64,000 nt of DNA from Mycobacterium lehmannii (GTDB lineage: Bacteria; Actinomycetota; Actinomycetes; Mycobacteriales; Mycobacteriaceae), in contig NZ_NKCN01000002.1 of NCBI RefSeq assembly GCF_002245535.1, positions 124,001 through 188,000 on the forward strand, read 5' to 3'. Positions within the stretch are counted from its first letter, which is position 1. Each line of letters begins with the position of its first letter. Both the position numbers and the translations under genes were made by a program. The notes beneath the pieces are model-generated. The model was not told the DNA's origin and searched no databases. It saw only the letters and a list, made by a program, of their open reading frames with translations. This document shows positions 33,637-41,592 of the stretch, piece by piece.

Positions 33637-34008
33637 GTGTACCACGGTCCCACCGAGCTGAGACAAGTCGACACCGGCATCCGCGACGCGGCACGGTTCG
33701 CCCTCGGGATCGGCGCGACCGGTGCCATCTTCCTGATCGGCGCGATGGTGTGGGTGAGTACCTGCCAGGGCGCGACGGCCGACAGCCTGGCTTGCGGGGC
33801 GCCCCAGCGGACCCTGCTGGCGCTCGCGGCACCCGCCGTTCTGTTGGTCGGCGGGCTGCGGGCGTTCTTCCGGGCCTATCAGCTCTGGCGCAGAGGCGAT
33901 ATGTCGTCGGCGTGGCAAGGCGCGGGATGGTTCCTGCTGGCGTCCATGCTTTTGGTGCTCACGACGAGCATGCCCGCCCTCACCGGGTTCCCGGTGTTCG
34001 GCGCATGA
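33637..34008 (+). CDS. Small membrane protein of unknown function
   Basis: A 123-residue protein with three predicted membrane helices: around residues 22-42 (FALGIGATGAIFLIGAMVWV), 58-75 (TLLALAAPAVLLVGGLRAFF) and 95-112 (GWFLLASMLLVLTTSMPAL). A cysteine pair lies in the first loop. The start is taken as the GTG at 33637, preceded by GGGAG; an upstream GTG at 33568 is less likely. It overlaps the next gene by four bases (ATGA), so it is probably functionally linked to the flavodoxin-fold protein. No family name is recognised. Confidence 0.65.
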   Translation: MYHGPTELRQVDTGIRDAARFALGIGATGAIFLIGAMVWVSTCQGATADSLACGAPQRTLLALAAPAVLLVGGLRAFFRAYQLWRRGDMSSAWQGAGWFLLASMLLVLTTSMPALTGFPVFGA

Positions 34009-34637
34009 GCGCCCCCGCGAATGCAGACCGACCGCTGACCGCCGTGGCGTTGGTGTGCAGCCTCAAGCCCAGCCCCGCGGAGTCGAGCAGCGCGTTGATG
34101 GCCGAACACATCTGCGAGAAGCTGCGCGGTGCGGGTGTCGAGACGGAGGTGCTGCGCTGCGTCGACTACGCGATCGCACCGGGCGTCGAGGCCGACATGG
34201 GAGACGGCGACGAATGGCCCCGCATCCGCGAGAAACTGTTGCGCGCCGACATCCTGGTGTTGTGCACCCCGATCTGGTTGGGACATCCGTCCAGCGTCAC
34301 GCAGCGTGTGCTGGAACGCCTCGATGCCGAACTGTCGAGCACCGACGACGCCGGCCGGCCGATCATGGTCGGCAAGGTCGCCGTGGTCGGTGTCGTCGGC
34401 AACGAGGACGGCGCTCACAAGGTGATCGCCGACTGCTTTCAAGGCCTCAACGACATCGGCTACACCATCTCGGCCCAGGGCGGCACCTACTGGACCGGCG
34501 AAGCGATGCAGAGCAAGGACTACAAGGATCTCGACGAGGTACCCGAGCCCGTCGCGTCGACGACTGCCGCGTTGGCCCGCAACGCAGCTCATCTCGCAAG
34601 GGCCCTGCGGGCAGACCAGTACCCGCCGTATGAGTGA
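34005..34637 (+). CDS. Flavodoxin-fold NAD(P)H:FMN oxidoreductase
   Basis: A 210-residue protein of the NADPH-dependent FMN reductase/flavodoxin family. It has the N-terminal nucleotide-binding strand VALVCSLKPSPAESSS, the flavin-binding segment VLCTPIWLGHPSSVTQRVLERLD, and VGVVGNEDGAH. It probably reduces flavin or quinone. The ATGA overlap with the membrane protein gene makes the two a pair. A GC-rich hairpin (34638-34658) directly follows the stop. Confidence 0.8.
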   Translation: MSAPANADRPLTAVALVCSLKPSPAESSSALMAEHICEKLRGAGVETEVLRCVDYAIAPGVEADMGDGDEWPRIREKLLRADILVLCTPIWLGHPSSVTQRVLERLDAELSSTDDAGRPIMVGKVAVVGVVGNEDGAHKVIADCFQGLNDIGYTISAQGGTYWTGEAMQSKDYKDLDEVPEPVASTTAALARNAAHLARALRADQYPPYE

Positions 34638-34658
34638 AGGCCGGCGTTCGGCCGGTTT
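34638..34658 (+). terminator. Hairpin terminator overlapping a SigF -35 element
   Basis: The stem CCGGC/GCCGG (34641-34645 and 34651-34655) is extended by A-T and G-T pairs and ends in GGTTT. The last five bases (34654-34658) are also the -35 element of the next promoter. Confidence 0.55.
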
Positions 34659-34680
34659 CTGCCCCTCTGCGGTCGGGTAG
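34654..34680 (+). promoter_or_regulatory. SigF-type promoter
   Basis: GGTTT (34654-34658), 16-base spacer, GGGTAG (34675-34680). This fits the mycobacterial SigF pattern GGWWT-N16/17-GGGTA very well and drives the small membrane protein gene at 34738. Confidence 0.75.
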
Positions 34681-34737
34681 TTCTAGCGTTGTCAATAGCC
34701 CATACCCGGGCGGAGGTATGCCGAGAGAGGAGTACCG

Positions 34738-35046
34738 ATGAAAAGCCCGAAGGACCCCGTCGACCACGCGAGGACGACGCGTCCGCACGCCGGGGAGTCG
34801 ATGAAGGACACCAAGAACATGCCGGGGCTGATCCTCATCGGTATTGCCCTGGTGCTGTTCGTCTCGGCGCTGGCGGCTCACGGCGCCGACGAACACGGCG
34901 TCGGCGTCGGACTGGGCAGCGGGTCGGCTGTGCTGTTCATCATCGGCGGCGGCTGGCTGCTCGTAGAGCATCTGCGGGTACGTAAGATCGAAGATCGTTG
35001 GTACGCAGAACATCCCGAAGCGCAACGGCAAAAACCGAGTAGCTGA
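34738..35046 (+). CDS. Small SigF-controlled membrane protein
   Basis: A 102-residue protein with a hydrophilic N-terminus and two membrane helices (around 31-48, LILIGIALVLFVSALAAH, and 60-80, SGSAVLFIIGGGWLLVEHL). The C-terminus is charged. GAGAGGAG lies seven bases before the ATG; an internal ATG at 34801 is an alternative. No known family is recognised. A strong SigF-type promoter 58 bases upstream and the neighbouring CsbD gene point to a general-stress role. Confidence 0.7.
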   Translation: MKSPKDPVDHARTTRPHAGESMKDTKNMPGLILIGIALVLFVSALAAHGADEHGVGVGLGSGSAVLFIIGGGWLLVEHLRVRKIEDRWYAEHPEAQRQKPSS

Positions 35047-35060
35047 CGCACGGAAAGAGA

Positions 35061-35087
35061 AAAGCCCAGCCGGTTCGGCTGGGCTTT
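35061..35087. terminator. Bidirectional intrinsic terminator
   Basis: Perfect 12-base arms AAAGCCCAGCCG (35061-35072) and CGGCTGGGCTTT (35076-35087) around a 3-base loop, with A/T-rich ends on both sides. It lies between convergent genes and can serve both. It is the most classical terminator in the window. Confidence 0.85.
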
Positions 35088-35102
35088 CCCGATTTGGATC
35101 GG

Positions 35103-35339
35103 TTACTGCTCGTTCTCCTGGCGCTTCTCGGCGGCATCGGCGCCTGCGCGCGCAGATTCCGCCTCGGCTTCCTTCTTGGCGGCGTCCTGCTGGGCATCGG
35201 CCTTGTCCTGCTGGGCCTTGCCTTCGCGAACCATGTCGTCGCGGCCGGTGACGGTGCCGACCGTTTCCTTAGCTTTGCCCTTTACGTCTTCGACGACGCC
35301 CTTGATGCCTTCTTCAGGGCCACTGTTCTTCTCGGTCAT
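35103..35339 (-). CDS. CsbD-family stress protein
   Basis: A 78-residue, highly charged helical protein. The N-terminal GIKGVVEDVKGKAKETVGTVTG stretch is the CsbD signature; the rest is an Ala/Glu/Lys/Gln-rich helix without cysteine or tryptophan. CsbD proteins are abundant general-stress proteins of unknown mechanism. GGAAGG lies five bases before ATG 35339. A possible promoter, CGTTT-N16-GGGAAC (minus strand, 35429-35403), is only partly SigF-like. Confidence 0.8.
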   Translation of the reverse strand: MTEKNSGPEEGIKGVVEDVKGKAKETVGTVTGRDDMVREGKAQQDKADAQQDAAKKEAEAESARAGADAAEKRQENEQ

Positions 35340-35444
35340 GTTCACCTTCCGCAGTGCAGTGGATCAGTCCAACCACGAGGAACTTCCTCGCGCAGGTGTC
35401 GGGTTCCCGAGGGCCTGAACGACTAAACGCTCGCGCGTCCGGGC

Positions 35445-35648
35445 TCACTCCGCCGGCACGTCATCCTCGGGGTCAATCTCGACCGCCTCCAGCTGCTCCT
35501 GCCAGTCGGCGGGCGACGCCTCCAAAGGTGGATTCGGTTCCGAATCAGCGCCCGCCTCCTCGTCGAGAACCGGTTCGCTGGCGGTGCGCTGTTGTTCCAC
35601 CGCGTCGGCCACGGGAACGTCGTCGGGCAGGCCTTCGCTGTCTGACAT
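35445..35648 (-). CDS. Small acidic protein of unknown function
   Basis: A 67-residue protein with about a third Asp and Glu and no hydrophobic core (MSDSEGLPDDVPVADAVEQQ...). It is probably disordered. No family is recognised. Its reality is supported by a SigF-type promoter just upstream and by codon usage; there is no ribosome binding site, and the predicted leader is only a few bases. It is not linked to the glycan cluster, which starts on the other strand. Confidence 0.55.
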   Translation of the reverse strand: MSDSEGLPDDVPVADAVEQQRTASEPVLDEEAGADSEPNPPLEASPADWQEQLEAVEIDPEDDVPAE

Positions 35649-35658
35649 GCCCACCGGT

Positions 35659-35683
35659 GTACCCCCGGCCCACATAGCGAAAC
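35659..35683 (-). promoter_or_regulatory. SigF-type promoter for the small acidic protein
   Basis: On the minus strand GTTT (35683-35680), 15-base spacer, GGGTAC (35664-35659). The start site is expected near 35652, four bases before the ATG at 35648. Confidence 0.65.
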
Positions 35684-35812
35684 GGTGGTCGATGCCGCAG
35701 CTCATCCGCGCCCCGAAGTGAACCGTCCGGAATACGAATCGGCACTTGTCCGCGATGCGAAGAGTCGTGGGGGGACCGTTTTGCTGGTCAGGGGCTCGGG
35801 TAGGCGGGCCAC

Positions 35813-36787
35813 ATGTCGGCCGTCTCGAGTCCGCGTTCGGTGCTGCTCTGGCACGTACACGGGTCCTGGACGGAGTCTTTCGTCGCCGGCCGCCATCGCT
35901 GTGTGTTACCTGTGAATAGCGAGAGGGATGCCGACGGCCGAGGACTCTGTGGTCGGAATTGGCCACGCGCTGAGGAGGTTTCGCCGCCTGAACTGTATGA
36001 CGAGCCGATCGATCTGGTGGTGTTGCAGCGTCCCGAAGAGATCGAGCTGACGAGCCGATGGCTGGGACGGCGACCCGGTCTGGACGTACCCGCCGTCTAC
36101 GTGGAGCACAACGCTCCGCGACCGTTCGCGGTCGACAGCGTCCATCCGGTTGCTGAACGGAGCGACATCCCGATCGTGCACGTGACCGACTTCAACCGGC
36201 TCATGTGGAACAACGGTGCCGCGCCCACCCGCGTCATCACGCACGGGATTGCCGATCCGGGCTCGCTCTACCAGGGCGACGTCGAGGCCGCGGCGACGAT
36301 GATCAACGAACCCTGCCGCCGCTGGCGCACGGTCGGTGCGGATTTGCTGGCGGCGTTCGGGCAAAAGGTCCCGATCGACGTGTGGGGCATCGACACCGAC
36401 GTGCTCAGCGAATGCATCACGAGCCCGCAGGTGCGCGGGAGGGGCGACGTGCCCACTGCGGCGTTGCTGCCCGAGGTGGCCCGCCGTCGCGTGTTCCTGC
36501 ACACCGCCCGATGGACGTCTCTGGGCCTGTCGCTGATCGAGGCGATGTTCATGGGGATGCCGGTGGTCGCCGTCGCCTCGACGATGGCACCACTGGTGGT
36601 GCCGCCCGAGGCCGGCGTGGTGAGCGTCGATATGGACACACTTTCGCGCGCTCTGTCGTCGTTCGTCGCAGACGGCGCGGCCGCCTCGGCGGCGGGTAAG
36701 GCGGCGCGCGATTTCGCCATGGCGCAGTTCGGAATCGATCGGTTCCTCGCGCAATGGGACGACCTCATCGATGAGTGCTGTCGATGA
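35813..36787 (+). CDS. Glycosyltransferase, GT4-like
   Basis: A 324-residue protein with GT-B features. The C-terminal half has HTARWTSLGLSLIEAMFMGMPVVAVAS followed by a phosphate-contact region, as in GT4 enzymes. The N-terminal half is shorter than usual and contains YVEHNAPRPF. The donor and acceptor are unknown. It opens the glycan cluster and is followed after 19 bases by a second, full-length GT4. The cluster's other enzymes suggest nucleotide-activated heptose, glucuronate or xylose as possible donors (inference). Confidence 0.75.
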   Translation: MSAVSSPRSVLLWHVHGSWTESFVAGRHRCVLPVNSERDADGRGLCGRNWPRAEEVSPPELYDEPIDLVVLQRPEEIELTSRWLGRRPGLDVPAVYVEHNAPRPFAVDSVHPVAERSDIPIVHVTDFNRLMWNNGAAPTRVITHGIADPGSLYQGDVEAAATMINEPCRRWRTVGADLLAAFGQKVPIDVWGIDTDVLSECITSPQVRGRGDVPTAALLPEVARRRVFLHTARWTSLGLSLIEAMFMGMPVVAVASTMAPLVVPPEAGVVSVDMDTLSRALSSFVADGAAASAAGKAARDFAMAQFGIDRFLAQWDDLIDECCR

Positions 36788-36806
36788 CAACGAAAGGAGG
36801 GCGCCG

Positions 36807-38033
36807 ATGAAGATCGCAATGGTGTCTGAACACGCCAGCCCGCTCGCCGCGCTCGGCGGGGTCGATGCCGGTGGGCAGAACGTACACGTCGCCGAGTTGT
36901 CGGCGGCGCTGACCAGACGCGGTCATCAGGTGAGCGTCTACACCAGGAGGGACGACCCGGAGCTGCCTGACCGCGTGGTCACACCCGAGGGATACACCGT
37001 TGTGCACGTCGCGGCCGGCCCGCCGGAGCCGTTACCCAAGGACGAACTCCTCTCGTACATGGGTCCGTTCGCCCAGTTCCTCGACGCCGACTGGGCTGCG
37101 GATCGACCCGATGTCGCGCACGCCCACTTCTGGATGTCGGGTATCGCAACGCAACTCGCCGCGCGCCATCTCAATCTGCCTGCGGTCCAGACGTTTCACG
37201 CGCTGGGCGTGGTGAAACGGCGCCACCAGGGTGTGCAGGACACCAGCCCGCCGGAACGGTTGCGCCTGGAGGCGACGGTGGCGCGTTCCGCCACCTGGGT
37301 CGCGGCCACCTGCACCGACGAGGTGTTCGAGCTGATGCGAATGGGGCGCTCCCGCAACCGGATCTCCGTGGTGCCCTGCGGCGTCGACCTCGACCTGTTC
37401 AGCCCGGAAGGACCTGTGGCACCGCGCTCCGAGCAGCACCGCATCGTCAGCGTCGGCCGGTTCGTGCCCCGTAAGGGTTTCGATGTCGTGGTGCGCGCGT
37501 TGCCCCATCTGCCCGATACCGAACTGGTGATAGTCGGTGGACCCGACCAGTCACAACTCGGCTCCGATCCCGAGGCACGTCGATTGATGGATCTGGCAAC
37601 GGAATTGGGTGTCGCGGACCGAGTGATGCTGTACGGATCGGTGTCCCGGGCGGACATGCCCGCGATTCTTCGATCGGCCGACGTGGTGGCGTGCACTCCC
37701 TGGTACGAACCGTTCGGCATCGTGCCGCTCGAGGCGATGGCGTGCGGGGTGCCGGTGGTGGCGTCGGCGGTCGGCGGAATGCTCGACACCGTCGTCCACG
37801 ACGTGACCGGACAGCTGCTCAAGCCCCAGCGGCCCGACGAGGTGGCCAAGACGGTGAACAGGCTGCTCCGCGACGACTTCCTCAGGCAGAGCATGGGCGC
37901 CGCCGGACGGGATCGCGCGCGGGCCCGCTACTCGTGGGACCGGATCGCCGCCGACATCCAGCGGATCTACGACCGATTGGTGCCGGTGCGGGTCCCGCAA
38001 CCGGAGCCGGCGACGAGCCTGTCGTCCGGATGA
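36807..38033 (+). CDS. Glycosyltransferase family 4
   Basis: A 408-residue GT-B glycosyltransferase. The N-terminal GGVDAGGQNVHVAELSAAL resembles sucrose-phosphate synthase and MshA-type enzymes. The C-terminal EPFGIVPLEAMACGVPVVAS carries the E-x7-E donor-binding motif. ATG at 36807 has AAAGGAGGG eight bases upstream; the frame extends 12 codons further but overlaps the preceding gene. Substrates are unknown. It belongs to the cluster with the preceding glycosyltransferase. Confidence 0.88.
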   Translation: MKIAMVSEHASPLAALGGVDAGGQNVHVAELSAALTRRGHQVSVYTRRDDPELPDRVVTPEGYTVVHVAAGPPEPLPKDELLSYMGPFAQFLDADWAADRPDVAHAHFWMSGIATQLAARHLNLPAVQTFHALGVVKRRHQGVQDTSPPERLRLEATVARSATWVAATCTDEVFELMRMGRSRNRISVVPCGVDLDLFSPEGPVAPRSEQHRIVSVGRFVPRKGFDVVVRALPHLPDTELVIVGGPDQSQLGSDPEARRLMDLATELGVADRVMLYGSVSRADMPAILRSADVVACTPWYEPFGIVPLEAMACGVPVVASAVGGMLDTVVHDVTGQLLKPQRPDEVAKTVNRLLRDDFLRQSMGAAGRDRARARYSWDRIAADIQRIYDRLVPVRVPQPEPATSLSSG

Positions 38034-38038
38034 CCGGC

Positions 38039-38923
38039 TCAGCCCGACTCCAGCACCCTCACCGCTTCCTCCAGCTCACGGGGGAGCGGCCGCCGCTGGA
38101 CGACCACCGCAGGAATCCGGGCCACGGCCTGGGCCGCACCCCTGGCATGGTCGCGGTCGCGCAGCGCCGCCACGGCCAAGCGCCCGCTTGCGCTGAGGCA
38201 GTGGCGGATCGGGCGTCGCAGCCATGTGGTGAGGACATCGTTGCGCAGCACCCTCGCGGCTTGGGCCGCGGACGCGGCGCGCACCGAGGACGGCTGGTGA
38301 ATGGCCAGCAGTTCGGGGTAGTAGCAGAGGTCCCAGCCCGCCGCGGCCATATCGAGTGCGAGCAGTTGCTCCTCCCCGCGGAAGTGCAGGATGGGGCTGA
38401 AGCCGCCGGCTTCTTCGAATGCCCGCTTGCGCACCATGGCCGCGCAACTCATGAAGCCCAGGATCGACGGACCCGGCAGGTCCGGCCGCCTGCCGAGCGC
38501 GCTGTCGGCGAGCATCGCGCAGAACGAATCCTCCCGGCGCTGCGGCCAGACGATCGTGCGCGCGGCAAGCAGTCCCACCGATGGATGACGTTCGAAGGTC
38601 TCCGCACCGATCTGGGGAGCCTCCGGCATCCACCAGGAGTCGTCGTCGCAGAACGCCACGTACGGCGTGCGGCACGCCGCCACCCCGACGTTGCGTCCGA
38701 CCGCGCCGAGGTTGGTGTCGAGCTCGACGAGTTCAAGGCGGCCTGCGGACCGTGCCGCCATGCCGTTGATGATCGCTGCGGTGTCGTCGGTGGAGGCGTT
38801 GTCCACCACGACGATCGGACACGGTGTCGTGTCGAGCAGCCTGGCCACCACGGTCGACAACTCCGCGGCGCGATTCTGGCTGGCGATCACGAACGAGACG
38901 TCGGTGGAAGCTGGGCCCTGCAT
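38039..38923 (-). CDS. Glycosyltransferase family 2
   Basis: A 294-residue GT-A enzyme, the only gene of the cluster on the minus strand. It has VVVDNASTDD, the donor and metal site CDDDSWW (residues 80-86), and the acceptor-side region SCAAMVRKRAFEEAGGF with RGEEQLLALDMAAAGW. It is cytoplasmic, with no membrane helix. It starts only 37 bases from the divergent decarboxylase gene, so the promoters of both must lie within that gap or inside its own 5' end. Its sugar specificity is unknown. Confidence 0.88.
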   Translation of the reverse strand: MQGPASTDVSFVIASQNRAAELSTVVARLLDTTPCPIVVVDNASTDDTAAIINGMAARSAGRLELVELDTNLGAVGRNVGVAACRTPYVAFCDDDSWWMPEAPQIGAETFERHPSVGLLAARTIVWPQRREDSFCAMLADSALGRRPDLPGPSILGFMSCAAMVRKRAFEEAGGFSPILHFRGEEQLLALDMAAAGWDLCYYPELLAIHQPSSVRAASAAQAARVLRNDVLTTWLRRPIRHCLSASGRLAVAALRDRDHARGAAQAVARIPAVVVQRRPLPRELEEAVRVLESG

Positions 38924-38960
38924 GACCCAGACGGCTACCCGCGGAATCGGAAGGCAAACG

Positions 38961-39929
38961 ATGCATGACATCAATCGCGCGCTGGTCACCGGCGGCGGAG
39001 GGTTTCTCGGAGGACACCTGTGCGAGCGACTGCTCGACAGGGGTGTCGAGGTGACCTGTGTCGACGACCTGTCCACCAGCGCGCCGACCGCCGCCGACCT
39101 GTTCGTGGACCGACCGGGATACCGGTTCGTCGCGCACGACATCACCGAGTCGCTGCCCGACCTGCCGTCGGGAATCGACACCGTCTTCCACCTCGCATCA
39201 CCGGCCTCCCCGGTGGACTATCTGCAGTTGCCGATCCACACGCTTCGCACCGGGGCGCTCGGCACCTCACACATGCTCGAGTTCGCGCAGCGGTGCGGTG
39301 CGCGGCTGGTGCTGGCCTCCACCAGCGAGGTCTACGGCGATCCGTTGGAACATCCGCAGCGCGAATCGTATTGGGGCAACGTCAATCCGATCGGCCCGCG
39401 CAGCGTGTACGACGAAGCCAAGCGGTTCGCCGAGGCGCTGACATTCGCCTATCTGCGAGAGCGGTCGGCCGACATCGCCGTGGCGCGGATCTTCAACACA
39501 TACGGACCGCGGATGCGGCACGACGACGGCCGGGTCGTGCCGACCTTCTGCCACCAGGCATTGACGGGTGAGCCGATCACGGTGAACGGAACCGGCGCCC
39601 AGACCCGGTCGTTGTGTTTCGTCGGCGACACCGTCGCGGCGCTGATCGCCCTGGCCGAATCCGATTGCACCGGACCCGTCAACGTCGGCAACCCCGACGA
39701 ACTGACGGTGCTGCGCATCGCGGAGCTCATCCGGGATCTGGCAGCAAGCGACTCGCCGATCGAGTTCCGTCCGGCGCCGCAGGACGACCCGCAGCGCCGG
39801 TGCCCGGACACCTCGCTGGCGCGCGAGCTGCTGGGGTGGCGTCCGCGAGTCAGCTACACCGACGGCCTGTCGATGACCGTCGACTGGTTCCGCCGGAAAT
39901 CGGCAACCGTTGCACTGCAGGGGAGTTGA
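38961..39929 (+). CDS. NAD-dependent epimerase/dehydratase, UDP-glucuronate decarboxylase-like
   Basis: A 322-residue extended SDR. GGGGFLGGHL binds NAD. HLASPASPVDYLQLPIHTLRTG, ASTSEVYGDP and SVYDEAKR (Tyr150, Lys154) match UDP-xylose synthases, which decarboxylate UDP-glucuronate to UDP-xylose. That fits the UDP-glucose dehydrogenase at the end of the cluster, which would supply UDP-glucuronate. A role as the ADP-heptose epimerase HldD is less likely because these motifs are decarboxylase-like. GGAAGG precedes the ATG. The carbamoyltransferase gene starts seven bases after the stop. Confidence 0.8.
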   Translation: MHDINRALVTGGGGFLGGHLCERLLDRGVEVTCVDDLSTSAPTAADLFVDRPGYRFVAHDITESLPDLPSGIDTVFHLASPASPVDYLQLPIHTLRTGALGTSHMLEFAQRCGARLVLASTSEVYGDPLEHPQRESYWGNVNPIGPRSVYDEAKRFAEALTFAYLRERSADIAVARIFNTYGPRMRHDDGRVVPTFCHQALTGEPITVNGTGAQTRSLCFVGDTVAALIALAESDCTGPVNVGNPDELTVLRIAELIRDLAASDSPIEFRPAPQDDPQRRCPDTSLARELLGWRPRVSYTDGLSMTVDWFRRKSATVALQGS

Positions 39930-39936
39930 GGAAGTC

Positions 39937-41592
39937 ATGCGCATTCTCGGAATCAACGCGGTGTTCCACGATCCGGCTGTCGCGCTCGTGGTGGACGGTC
40001 AGATCGTCGCGGCCGCAGAGGAGGAGCGGTTCACGCGCCGCAAGCACGGCAAACAGGCCGTGCCGTTCTCGACGTGGGAGTTGCCGGTGGAATCGGCGCG
40101 TTGGTGCCTCGAGCAGGCGGGCCTGAAACCGTCGGACCTGGATCTGGTCGGATACTCCTACGACCCGCGCCTGATGGACGAGTCCACCGACGGGCTCGCC
40201 GGCCTGGACCGCGACTGGGAGTACCTGCGCACGCTCTACGCCGACCGGGCCCCCCGTTTTCTGCGGTCCGCCCTGCCCGGGCTCGACCCGGGCATTGTGC
40301 GGCACGTCCGCCATCACGTCGCGCACGCCGCGTCCACCGCGTTGGCCTCCCCCCACCCCGACTGCGCGGTGCTGGTCGTAGACGGCCGTGGCGAGCGGTC
40401 CTCGATGCTGGCTGGGAGCTATCGCGACCACAAGCTCGACGTGCTCGCGACACAGTCGCTTCCGCACTCGCTGGGTCTGTTCTACGAAAGCCTCACCGAG
40501 CACCTCGGATTCAAGCGCTCCAGCGACGAGTACAAGGTGATGGCGATGGCGTCCTACGGGACGCCACGGTTCGCCGACAGGTTCCGCGAGGCGGTCTACG
40601 CCTGCGCCGACGGTGGTTTCCGCACCGAACCGGTGGACTGGAACTCGATCACTCCCGCCCGTGCGCCCGGCGCGGGGAAGGGACACGCGCTGGACCGGCC
40701 CGAACCCGAGCACGCCGACCTGGCGTGCAGCGTCCAGACGGTTGTCGAGGAAGTGCTGCTCGACCTCGTCGGCTGGCTTCGCGACCGCACCGACCACGAA
40801 AGCCTCTGTCTGGCAGGAGGTGTCGCCCTCAACTGCGTGGCCAACTCGAAGATCTTCCGCAGCGGCGGCTTCTCGAACGTGTGGGTGCAACCCGCAGCGG
40901 GGGACTCGGGAACCGCGCTCGGCGCGGCACTGGCGCTGGCGGGCGACGCCGGTGAACCGATTGCGCCGATGCCGTCGGCGGCGCTGGGCCGCGGGATCTC
41001 CGACGACGAGATCGCCGCGGTGCTCACCGAAGCCGCGATACCTCACGAACGGCCCACGGATCTGGCCGGCGCGATCGGAGACGCGTTGGCTGACAACAAA
41101 CTCGTCGGCTGGTTCCAGGGTCGTGCCGAGTTCGGGCCACGCGCGCTCGGCCAGCGATCACTGCTGGCCGACCCCCGGCGCATCGAGAACCTGGAGCGAC
41201 TCAACACCGTGAAGGGCCGTGAACAGTTCCGGCCGGTCGCCCCAATGGTGCTCGCCGAACGCGCCGCCGAGATCTTCTCCGGCGGACCTATTCCGAGCCC
41301 GTACATGTTGTTCGTGCACGAGGTCGCCGCCCAGTGGCGGGACCGGATTCCCGCGGTCACCCACGTCGACGGCACCGCACGCATCCAGACCGTCGACCGC
41401 AGCCACCCACTGCTGCACGACACGATCAGCAGGTTCGCCGGCCGCACCGGTGTCCCGGTGATCGTCAACACCAGCTTCAACACCGCCGGGCGGCCGATGG
41501 TCGACACCCCGCGCGACGCACTCGAATGTTTCGGCAGCGCACCGATCGACGTGCTGGCGATCGGTCCGTTCATCGTGAGGCGGCCGGCATGA
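39937..41592 (+). CDS. Carbamoyltransferase, NodU/CmcH family
   Basis: A 551-residue enzyme of the two-domain family that makes carbamoyl-adenylate from carbamoyl phosphate and ATP and transfers the carbamoyl group to a hydroxyl of a sugar or antibiotic. It has HDPAVALVVDG and EEERFTRRKHGKQ at the N-terminus, HHVAHAAST with metal-binding histidines, the CLAGGVALNCVANSKI strand, GRAEFGPRALGQRS and EQFRPVAPMVL. It implies a carbamoylated sugar in the final glycan. GAGGAAG precedes the ATG. The next gene overlaps by four bases. Confidence 0.9.
   Translation: MRILGINAVFHDPAVALVVDGQIVAAAEEERFTRRKHGKQAVPFSTWELPVESARWCLEQAGLKPSDLDLVGYSYDPRLMDESTDGLAGLDRDWEYLRTLYADRAPRFLRSALPGLDPGIVRHVRHHVAHAASTALASPHPDCAVLVVDGRGERSSMLAGSYRDHKLDVLATQSLPHSLGLFYESLTEHLGFKRSSDEYKVMAMASYGTPRFADRFREAVYACADGGFRTEPVDWNSITPARAPGAGKGHALDRPEPEHADLACSVQTVVEEVLLDLVGWLRDRTDHESLCLAGGVALNCVANSKIFRSGGFSNVWVQPAAGDSGTALGAALALAGDAGEPIAPMPSAALGRGISDDEIAAVLTEAAIPHERPTDLAGAIGDALADNKLVGWFQGRAEFGPRALGQRSLLADPRRIENLERLNTVKGREQFRPVAPMVLAERAAEIFSGGPIPSPYMLFVHEVAAQWRDRIPAVTHVDGTARIQTVDRSHPLLHDTISRFAGRTGVPVIVNTSFNTAGRPMVDTPRDALECFGSAPIDVLAIGPFIVRRPA

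Noticed and set aside
38961..39929. ADP-heptose 6-epimerase (HldD) for the extended SDR
   Set aside because: Its motifs (ASPASPVDY, STSEVYGDP, NVNPIGPRSVYDEAKR) fit UDP-glucuronate decarboxylases better, and the matching dehydrogenase is in the same operon.
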